Shown piece by piece: positions 1 to 5,907 of a DNA stretch of 64,000 bases. This DNA is from JACPPO01 sp965262505. Lineage in GTDB: Bacteria; Acidobacteriota; Vicinamibacteria; Vicinamibacterales; UBA2999. A program made the translations under genes and the position numbers. Under the pieces are notes generated by a model, which saw nothing but the letters and a program-made list of their open reading frames with translations, was not told the DNA's origin and searched no databases. Location of the stretch: NCBI GenBank assembly GCA_965262505.1, contig CBDHFM010000030.1, forward strand, positions 3,658,001-3,722,000. Direction: 5' to 3'. Numbering within the stretch: position 1 is the stretch's first letter; every line of letters starts with the position of its first letter.

Positions 1-957
1 GATCCCCTGAATCGCCGCGTCGTTGAGCAGATGCTGGTGGGCGTGGCGACCCGTCACTATGCGCGAAGTCTTGAGTCGGTGCCGGCGGGGGTCGTAAGTC
101 GCGGCACGAGCAAGAGCAGCGTCAGCCGGCGATTCGTGGCGAAGACCACGGCCCAGCTCCGGGCGTGGCAATCCGCGCCGCTGGACGGTCTCGACCTCGT
201 GGCGCTGCTCATCGACGGCGTGCATATCGGCGAGCACTGCCTCGTGGTGGCCCTTGGGATCGCCGCAGACGGGCAGAAACACGCGCTCGGCCTGTGGGAG
301 GGCGCCACCGAGAACACCGCCGTGTGTCAGAGCTTGCTGGCGAATCTGCAGAGCCGGGGCCTGCGCACCGACCGCAGCCTGCTCGTGATCCTCGATGGCG
401 CGCCGGCCCTGCACAAAGCCACGCGGGCGGTCTTCGGCGCGGCCGCGCTCATCCAGCGGTGCCAGGTCCACAAGCTCCGCAACATCCTGGACCACCTACC
501 GGAGCGGCAGCGACCGTGGGTGCAGGCGATCGTGCGACGCGCCTATCTGGCGACCGACGTGAAGACGGCGACGCAGCTGCTCACCACTCTCGCCACGCGC
601 CTGGACGAGGTCTATCCCAGCGCCGCCGGCAGCGTGCGCGAAGGACTCGACGAGACCCTGACGGTCCTCACGCTGCACCTCTCGGCGCGACTCCAGCGAT
701 CGCTCACGACCACGAATGCCGCCGAGAGTCTGCTGAGCCGCACCCGCCACGTGACGCGGAACGTGAAACGGTGGCGTGGCGGACAGATGATGCTGCGGTG
801 GGTGGCGGCCGGTGTCCTCGAAGCCGTCAAGGGTTTCAGGCGCGTCAAGGGATGCGCTGACATGCCCCGCCTGGTGACGGCCCTGCGGGCGCGTGATCAA
901 CGTCTCGGCATCGGGGGCTTGACCTGCCTGCCATTTTTCGGACCAGCTGACGCTTGA
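1..957 (+). CDS. IS256-family (Mutator-type) transposase, partial and interrupted
   Basis: The reading frame is already open at base 1, so the N-terminus lies outside the window. The catalytic layout of IS256 DDE transposases is visible: first Asp in LLIDGVHIG, second Asp in VILDGAP, the C/H pair in CQVHKLRNI and the Glu in TTNAAESLLSRTR. The last eleven residues come from the left end of an IS3-family element inserted at 920. Joining the bases on either side of that element restores an uninterrupted end, GGSVANVA then TAG (2203-2220), so only the last few residues were replaced. The copy may have been functional before the insertion. Confidence 0.9.
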   Translation, partial: DPLNRRVVEQMLVGVATRHYARSLESVPAGVVSRGTSKSSVSRRFVAKTTAQLRAWQSAPLDGLDLVALLIDGVHIGEHCLVVALGIAADGQKHALGLWEGATENTAVCQSLLANLQSRGLRTDRSLLVILDGAPALHKATRAVFGAAALIQRCQVHKLRNILDHLPERQRPWVQAIVRRAYLATDVKTATQLLTTLATRLDEVYPSAAGSVREGLDETLTVLTLHLSARLQRSLTTTNAAESLLSRTRHVTRNVKRWRGGQMMLRWVAAGVLEAVKGFRRVKGCADMPRLVTALRARDQRLGIGGLTCLPFFGPADA

Positions 958-988
958 GAGAATGGCGCCCTCGGAAAGTGAGGGAGCC

Positions 989-1252
989 ATGAAGAAGACC
1001 CGATTCACCGAAGAACAGATGGTCACGATCCTCCGGGAGGCCGACACGAAACCGGTCCCGGACGTGGCGAAGAAGCACGGTGTCAGCGGCCAGACGATCT
1101 ACAGCTGGCGGAAGCACTTTGGCAGCTTGGAACCGTCCGACGTCAAGCGCTTGCGCCAGCTCGAGCAGGAGAACGGCCGCCTGAAGAAGATGGTGGCGGA
1201 CCGGGACCTGGAGATCGACGTCCTCAAGGAGATCACGCGAAAAAAATGGTAG
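989..1252 (+). CDS. IS3-family transposase OrfA (helix-turn-helix subunit)
   Basis: An 87-residue protein with an N-terminal helix-turn-helix of the IS3 OrfA type (MKKTRFTEEQMV..., VSGQTIYSWRKHFG) followed by a leucine-zipper-like coiled coil (RLRQLEQENGRLKKMVADRD). The ATG at 989 is preferred over the one at 962 because GGGAG precedes it and family members begin MKKxRFTEEQ. The gene ends just past an A7 run (1240-1246). A -1 slip there would make the OrfAB fusion, which is the active transposase in this family. Confidence 0.9.
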   Translation: MKKTRFTEEQMVTILREADTKPVPDVAKKHGVSGQTIYSWRKHFGSLEPSDVKRLRQLEQENGRLKKMVADRDLEIDVLKEITRKKW

Positions 1253-2169
1253 GCGCACGCGTGCGCCGGCAGCAGGTCGCGTATACCCGATCACGCGGTC
1301 TGTCCGACCGCCGCGCGTGCGCCGTACTCTCGGTGGCGCGGTCGACCTTGGGCTATCAGTCGCGGCTGGCGGTGCGGGATGCCCCCGCTCTGACCGCGAT
1401 GCGCCGCTTGGCGGCCCAGTATCCCCGCTATGGGTATCGCCGGATCCGGATCTTCCTGAGACGAGAGGGGCACGTGATGAGCCCCGATCGCACGCATCGG
1501 CTCTGGCGCCAGGCGGGGTTGCAGGTCCCGCGGCGGCGCCCCCGGCGCCGGGTGGCCACGGGACGGCCCCGGCCGCTGCCGCCGACCGCCCGGAACCACG
1601 TGTGGGCGTACGACTTCGTGTTCGACACCTGTGCGAATCGGCAGACGCTCAAATGCCTGACGATCGTCGACGAGTGGACCCGCGAATGTCTGGCGATTGA
1701 CGTGGCCGGCGGCATCCGCTCTGGGCGCGTGATCGAGGTGCTCGCCCAGCTGGTCAGCGTGCACGGCGCCCCGCGGCACCTGCGGTCGGACAACGGACCG
1801 GAGTTCGTGGCCACCGCCATCTTGCGCTGGCTCGGTGACGCGGGCATTGACACGGCGCTGATCGACCCGGGGAAGCCGTGGCAGAATGCCACCGACGAAT
1901 CGTTCAACGGGAAGTTCCGCGACGAGTTCCTGAGCCTCCAGTGGTTTCGGAACCGCATGGACGCGAAGGTCGGGATCGAGCAGTGGCGACAGCACTACAA
2001 CGAGGTGCGGCCGCACTCAAGCCTTGGCTATCTGACGCCAGCCGAGTTCAAGGCGCAGCTCAGGGCTGGCTCGGATGACGGAGGGCGCTCGTCGGCAATG
2101 CCGGCTCGCGCTGACCAGGAAGAACACGGAGACGCACGACGAACTTCAACTGGCGCTGTTCTCCAGTAA
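1246..2169 (+). CDS. IS3-family transposase OrfB (DDE integrase domain)
   Basis: A 307-residue DDE integrase. It has an HTH_21-like N-terminal region (RYGYRRIRIFLRREG) and the rve catalytic core, with first Asp in WAYDFVF, second Asp in RSDNGPEF and Glu in DESFNGKFRDEFL. It begins in the -1 frame relative to OrfA, at the A7 run they share, so it is most likely expressed as an OrfAB frameshift fusion. Nothing looks broken; this copy may still be active. Confidence 0.92.
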   Translation: MVGARVRRQQVAYTRSRGLSDRRACAVLSVARSTLGYQSRLAVRDAPALTAMRRLAAQYPRYGYRRIRIFLRREGHVMSPDRTHRLWRQAGLQVPRRRPRRRVATGRPRPLPPTARNHVWAYDFVFDTCANRQTLKCLTIVDEWTRECLAIDVAGGIRSGRVIEVLAQLVSVHGAPRHLRSDNGPEFVATAILRWLGDAGIDTALIDPGKPWQNATDESFNGKFRDEFLSLQWFRNRMDAKVGIEQWRQHYNEVRPHSSLGYLTPAEFKAQLRAGSDDGGRSSAMPARADQEEHGDARRTSTGAVLQ

Positions 2170-2380
2170 TCACTGGTCCGAAGAAAGCCGGCAGGTCAGG
2201 CTCAGTGGCGAACGTCGCGTAGAATCTCAACCGAGCCGCCGCCGAGTTTCAACAGCGCACGGGACATCCCCCGCAACACAATACGCAAGGTTGGCCTATT
2301 TCTGCTGTTGGCTCGACGTCCCCCCCGAATTGAGTAGCACCCGGGTTTAGAGTCCGAGCTCACGAGAAGGGAGATCGGAC

Positions 2381-2644
2381 GTGAAGCAACGATTCAGCGA
2401 GGCGCAGATCATCGGGTTCCTGCGGGAGTCCGAAGCGGGCCTGCCGGTGAAGGACCTGTGCCGCCGGCACGGGTTCTCGGAGGCCAGTTACTACCTCTGG
2501 CGGAATAAGTTCGGCGGGATGACCGTCTCGGACGCGAAACGCCTGAAGGAGCTGATTGCCGAGAATACGCGGCTGAAGAAGCTGCTGGCCGAGTCCGTGC
2601 TGGACAACGAGGTGACGCGCGATGCGTTGCGAAAAAAGTGGTGA
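2381..2644 (+). CDS. IS3-family transposase OrfA
   Basis: An 87-residue HTH protein (MKQRFSEAQIIGFLRE..., FSEASYYLWRNKFGG) with a C-terminal coiled coil (LIAENTRLKKLLAE). It ends in the frame CGA AAA AAG TGG TGA; the A6G string at 2632-2638 is a canonical A_AAA_AAG -1 slippery site leading into OrfB. GAGAAGGGAG lies upstream of the start. Confidence 0.9.
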   Translation: MKQRFSEAQIIGFLRESEAGLPVKDLCRRHGFSEASYYLWRNKFGGMTVSDAKRLKELIAENTRLKKLLAESVLDNEVTRDALRKKW

Positions 2645-3486
2645 CCGCCCCAGCCCGACGGGTGCTGGTGCGGGATATGACCGCGCAGGGGGTGAGCGAG
2701 CGGCGCGCGCTCGCGCTGGTGCACATGAGTGCCTCGTCGCTGCGATACACCCCGGCGCCGGATACTAACGCGGCGTTGCGAGCCCGCATCGTGACCTTAG
2801 CGCACCGGCACCGTCGCTACGGTGCCGGGATGATCTACCTCAAGCTGCGGCAGGCGGGAACACGGGTCAACCACAAGCGGGTGGAGCGCCTGTATACCGA
2901 GGCTAGGCTGCAGGTACGTCGGCGGCGACGCAAGAAGATCCCGGTGGCGGACCGCCAGCCCCTGGTACGCCCCCAGGCGCCGAACGAGGTCTGGTCTGCC
3001 GACTTCGTCTTCGACCGCACGGCCGAGGGACGGGTGGTGAAGTGCCTGACCGTCGTCGATGACGCGACCACCGAAGCGGTGGCCATCGTGCCGGCCCGCG
3101 CGTTCGGTGGGCTGCCGGTCACCCGCGTGCTCGATCAACTCGCGCTCAAGCGCGGCCTGCCGCGTATCTTGCGCACCGACAACGGGAAGGAGTTCTGCGG
3201 GCGCGCCATGCTGACATGGGCCCATACGCACGGCGTCACGTTGCGCCTGATCGAGCCGGGCAAGCCGAATCAGAACGCCTATATCGAATCGTTCAACGGC
3301 CGGTTCCGCGACGAGTGCCTCAACGAGCACTGGTTCACGAGTCTGGTCCATACCCAGGTCCTCGTCGAGGCCTGGCGACGCGAGTACAACGAGGAGCGGC
3401 CGAAGAAGGGACTGGGCGGGCTCACGCCCGCCCAGTACGCCAAGCGGCTGGTCGCGGAACGCAGTACAGTCACCGCCGGACTCTAA
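2638..3486 (+). CDS. IS3-family transposase OrfB
   Basis: A 282-residue DDE transposase with an HTH_21-like segment (HRRYGAGMIYLKLRQAG) and the rve core: Asp in WSADFVFD, Asp in RTDNGKEF and Glu in AYIESFNGRFRDECL. The nominal start is GTG at 2638 inside the slippery site, so production as an OrfAB fusion by -1 frameshifting is likely. Its stop codon lies in the right inverted repeat. Confidence 0.92.
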   Translation: MVTAPARRVLVRDMTAQGVSERRALALVHMSASSLRYTPAPDTNAALRARIVTLAHRHRRYGAGMIYLKLRQAGTRVNHKRVERLYTEARLQVRRRRRKKIPVADRQPLVRPQAPNEVWSADFVFDRTAEGRVVKCLTVVDDATTEAVAIVPARAFGGLPVTRVLDQLALKRGLPRILRTDNGKEFCGRAMLTWAHTHGVTLRLIEPGKPNQNAYIESFNGRFRDECLNEHWFTSLVHTQVLVEAWRREYNEERPKKGLGGLTPAQYAKRLVAERSTVTAGL

Positions 3487-3517
3487 ACCGAAGTGCTACT
3501 GAAGACGGGGGGACGTC

Positions 3518-3670
3518 GCTGGTACGTCCGAACGACTTTGGGAATCAGGTAGCCGTTATCGAGCGCAACGTGAATGTACTCTCGGAGAACAGGTTGGAAG
3601 TGCGGTTGGCCGGCGCCCCCGGCGGTCGTATCAGTATTGTCATCGACGCGGCGAGTTGGGCGCCGTGATG
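3518..3670 (+). pseudogene. 3' remnant of a secreted-protein gene cut by the IS3 element
   Basis: Directly after the right IS end a frame stays open to TGA at 3668-3670. It encodes about 50 residues including NDFGNQVAVIERNVNVLSE and LEVRLAGAPGGRISIVI. This resembles the C-terminal cap seen in large secreted beta-sandwich or PKD-type proteins of Acidobacteria and relatives, where a line such as N-x-L-x-V-x-L-x-G-x-PG precedes the end. The match is from memory of the pattern, not a search. No matching 5' part lies on the other side of the IS, so the rest of the gene was lost or lies elsewhere. Confidence 0.5.
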
Positions 3671-3690
3671 CGAGGCACTATCAGGGTCTA

Positions 3691-4479
3691 TTGACCCTCC
3701 GCTCGACCATCTCCACACCCGAAGGCAAACGCCGTTACGTGCGGCGGCTGTTTGCCACCATCGCCGACCGCTACGATTTCATCACTGGGTTTCTCTCCTA
3801 CGGCCAGGACCGACGCTGGAAACAACGTTTGATCGCTCTCGCCGCCGTGACTGCGGACGACCGCGTACTCGATCTCGCATGCGGGACGGGCGATCTGCTC
3901 TTTGCCGCGGCTGCGGATGCGAGGGCGGCGGTCGGCCTCGATCTGACGCACCGCATGCTGCAACTGGCCCGTTCGCGACACCCGCGAACGCCTAGGCGCG
4001 CGGAGCGCGCCAAAGAGATGCTGTCAGACCAGGCAGGGCCCCTGCCGGAATATCAAAGGCAGAGCCCGTGGCTGGTCACCGGCGACATGCTCGTCCTGCC
4101 GTTCGGGGACTCGTGCTTTGACGTGGTGACGACCGGGTACGGGCTTCGGAACGTGCCAGACCTGGCGTCAGCCATTCACGAGATTCACCGCGTCCTGGCG
4201 CCGGGCGGCCGGTTCCTGTCACTCGACTTCAACAAGCCGGCCAATCCGTTCGTCCGCAGCGCCTACCTGGCCTATCTCTCGGTTGTGGGATCAGCCGTCG
4301 GTTTGGCGCTGCACTGGGATCCGAACACGTATCGCTACATCCCCGAATCAATACGGCAGTATCCCGGCGCGACAGGCGTGGCGCGCCTTCTCGAGGCAGC
4401 AGGATTCACGGAAGTCCGGGTCGTGCCACTACTGGGCGGCTTGATGGCGATTCACGTGGCGCGGAAACGGAGTCTTTAG
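3691..4479 (+). CDS. ubiE: Demethylmenaquinone methyltransferase (MenG/UbiE)
   Basis: A class I SAM-dependent methyltransferase that performs the last C-methylation of menaquinone. Visible features are the family N-terminus (KRRYVRRLFATIADRYDFIT), motif I VLDLACGTGDLL, the post-I acidic residue in GLDLTHRML, the FDVVTTGYGLRNVPD segment and a C-terminal G(F/A)xEVRVVPLLGG. The start is uncertain: TTG at 3691 gives 262 residues and matches usual family length, while ATG at 3574 would add 39 residues that do not look like the family. It partners MqnD and MqnE elsewhere in the window. The second IS3 element lies just upstream and may have changed its promoter. Confidence 0.88.
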   Translation: MTLRSTISTPEGKRRYVRRLFATIADRYDFITGFLSYGQDRRWKQRLIALAAVTADDRVLDLACGTGDLLFAAAADARAAVGLDLTHRMLQLARSRHPRTPRRAERAKEMLSDQAGPLPEYQRQSPWLVTGDMLVLPFGDSCFDVVTTGYGLRNVPDLASAIHEIHRVLAPGGRFLSLDFNKPANPFVRSAYLAYLSVVGSAVGLALHWDPNTYRYIPESIRQYPGATGVARLLEAAGFTEVRVVPLLGGLMAIHVARKRSL

Positions 4480-4630
4480 AACCGGTTTCATAACCTCCAG
4501 GCGGGTCCTGACCGCGGACAGCCCCATTCGTGCTCGGCACCAAAGGCACCCGTCACGAGCGTGGCGCCTGCGGCGCGAATGGGGCGGCCCCGTCCGCGGC
4601 CACCCGCGACGAGGTTATGAAACCGCTTCT
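4478..4630 (+). repeat. MITE/REP-like inverted-repeat element, intact copy
   Basis: A 153-bp palindromic unit. The outer 20 bases (4478-4497 and 4611-4630) are inverted copies with one mismatch and contain GGTTTCATAACCTC. Inside, the arms continue as an imperfect match (CGGGT, CCGCGGAC, CCCCATTCG) for about 50 bp each side. There is no open frame within. It overlaps the ubiE stop codon, so it may also end that transcript. Degenerate or half copies occur at 26188-26254 and 28793-28834, so it is a dispersed family. Confidence 0.8.
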
Positions 4631-4697
4631 CTAACCATCAACCGCCGACGTGGCCATGTGACTTCGAACAAACCCATGGACCCACCCTTGATCCGTG

Positions 4698-4720
4698 CCG
4701 TTCTTAATGAACGGGTTTTT
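4698..4720 (+). terminator. Intrinsic terminator downstream of ubiE
   Basis: A 6-bp stem CCGTTC/GAACGG with loop TTAAT, followed by G and five Ts. It lies between ubiE and the converging gene ending at 4778. Confidence 0.65.
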
Positions 4721-4777
4721 CTCCGCACATGACCACGCCGGCGGCGGTCTGGCCCCGTGGGGTCGAAGGATCGTCGG

Positions 4778-5224
4778 CTATCGTTCCAGCCACGGCTGGA
4801 GCGCGTCGAGCAGAAACGTCAGGACGTCCTCCTCGGACAGCTCCTCGGGTGGGGTGCCCGGCTTGATCGGCCGCTCCTCGTCGAGCGTGCGGGACCCGCG
4901 GGCGCGACTGATTCGCCCGACGACCTGGGGCGGCTCTGCCGACCCGTCAAGCGCAAACTCCACGTAGTCATCGCGGCCTCTGTCCGACGCGAGCCGCAGG
5001 CCACCGCCCGGCGTGAAGACCGTAAAGGCATAGTTCTCGACCTTCAGGCTGTTGGCGACGAGGCGCATGACCGGGGTGGCGACGTCCTGGAGGAACGTTT
5101 CGTACGCGCGTTCGGCCGTTGCCGTCCGCTGGCGCCGCTGTTGCGCCCGCTCCCGAGCGACCTCGATCGCACGGTTCAGTCGATTCCGGACAAGAGAGAC
5201 TTCCACAGCGGAGCATTGTGCCAT
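4778..5224 (-). CDS. Conserved hypothetical protein, 148 aa
   Basis: No family recognised. The ATG at 5224 is chosen because GAGG sits at proper distance upstream on the minus strand. Residues 15-40 are a charged, probably helical segment (RAIEVARERAQQRRQR). The middle contains an (F/Y)TVFTPGGGLRLASD stretch and the C-terminus is acidic (EELSEEDVLTFLLDALQPWLER). No signal peptide or membrane segment is seen, so it is probably cytoplasmic. It is transcribed divergently from the DNA glycosylase gene at 5279, with a 54-bp shared intergenic region. Confidence 0.65.
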   Translation of the reverse strand: MAQCSAVEVSLVRNRLNRAIEVARERAQQRRQRTATAERAYETFLQDVATPVMRLVANSLKVENYAFTVFTPGGGLRLASDRGRDDYVEFALDGSAEPPQVVGRISRARGSRTLDEERPIKPGTPPEELSEEDVLTFLLDALQPWLER

Positions 5225-5278
5225 GTCCTCACTTCGGCCCCAGGAGACAAGGTAGAATTTGCCTCTGACCTGTAGGGT

Positions 5279-5902
5279 ATGTCTGTCAACTACACGAAAG
5301 CACGTCGGAGCCTGGCCCGTCGCGATCCGATCCTCCGCGACCTGATGCGGCGCCACGGTGCGTGCGGCCTGGCCGACTCGCAGCACACCGACCCCTTCCT
5401 AGCGCTCGTCCGCGCCATCATCTCCCAGCAACTGTCGACGAGGGCGGCGGCAGCCATTGCCGCGCGGGTTGACACGCTGCTGGGCGGGTTGCCGACGCCG
5501 GCGAGCTTGGCTCGGGTGTCGGACGCGCAACTGCGGAGTGCGGGTCTCAGCGGCCAGAAGGTCAGTTACCTGCGAGCGCTCTGTGAACAGGTGACTGGCA
5601 GGTCGCTTTCGCTCGAGACCCTCGATAGCATGTCCGACGAAGAGGTGATCGCGGCGCTGACGCAGGTCAAAGGCATTGGCCGCTGGACGGCCGAGATGTT
5701 TCTCATGTTCCGCTTGCAACGTCCCGACGTCCTGCCGGTGGGCGACCTCGGCATCGGCAAGGCCGTGCAGCGGGCCTACCGGCTTCGCACATTCCCGTCG
5801 CCGACCCGGCTGCTTCGCCTCGGCGAATCGTGGCGCCCGTACCGATCTGTGGCCTGCTGGTATCTGTGGGCCAGTCTCTCCAACGTCCCCGCACAGGAGT
5901 GA
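5279..5902 (+). CDS. DNA-3-methyladenine glycosylase II (AlkA-like, HhH-GPD)
   Basis: A 207-residue member of the HhH-GPD base-excision repair superfamily that removes alkylated purines. The helix-hairpin-helix is at about residues 127-146 (LTQVKGIGRWTAEMFLMF), and the catalytic Asp is D156 in LPVGDLGIGKA, positioned as AlkA D238. The N-terminal half carries the DPFLALVRAIISQQLS motif typical of bacterial AlkA/Mag. It lacks the extra N-terminal domain of E. coli AlkA, so it is the short form. No Fe-S cluster cysteines are present. Confidence 0.9.
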   Translation: MSVNYTKARRSLARRDPILRDLMRRHGACGLADSQHTDPFLALVRAIISQQLSTRAAAAIAARVDTLLGGLPTPASLARVSDAQLRSAGLSGQKVSYLRALCEQVTGRSLSLETLDSMSDEEVIAALTQVKGIGRWTAEMFLMFRLQRPDVLPVGDLGIGKAVQRAYRLRTFPSPTRLLRLGESWRPYRSVACWYLWASLSNVPAQE

Positions 5903-5907
5903 TCGCC

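Larger units (their letters stand above)
920..2198 (+). mobile_element. Complete IS3-family insertion sequence, IS407-like
   Basis: About 1.28 kb with imperfect terminal inverted repeats. The left repeat (920-946) begins TGACCTGCC and ends TCGGACCAG; the right repeat (2173-2198) is its inverse with one gap and a few mismatches. The four bases GGCT lie directly outside both ends (916-919 and 2199-2202), which is the 4-bp target duplication typical of the IS407 group. It carries orfA and orfB overlapping at a slippery A7 run. It sits inside the 3' end of the IS256 transposase gene, so it is the younger insertion. Confidence 0.92.
2315..3517 (+). mobile_element. Second, distinct IS3-family insertion sequence
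   Basis: Long imperfect terminal inverted repeats of about 42 bp bound it. The left (2315-2356) starts GACGTCCC, contains AGTAGCAC and ends GTTTAGAGTCCG; the right (3477-3517) is the inverse, with six rather than seven C/G in the run. The right repeat overlaps the orfB stop codon. The ends are clear but the target duplication is not: a 3-bp GCT at 2311-2313 and 3518-3520 is possible. Its sequence differs from the element 120 bp upstream, so the pair is not a composite transposon. Confidence 0.85.

Noticed and set aside
920..3517. Composite transposon formed by the two IS3-family elements
   Set aside because: The two elements have different proteins and different ends, and the 116 bp between them carries no gene.
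4478..4630. Integron attC site or small structured RNA gene
   Set aside because: No integrase core sites; the perfect outer arms and dispersed partial copies fit a MITE/REP element better.
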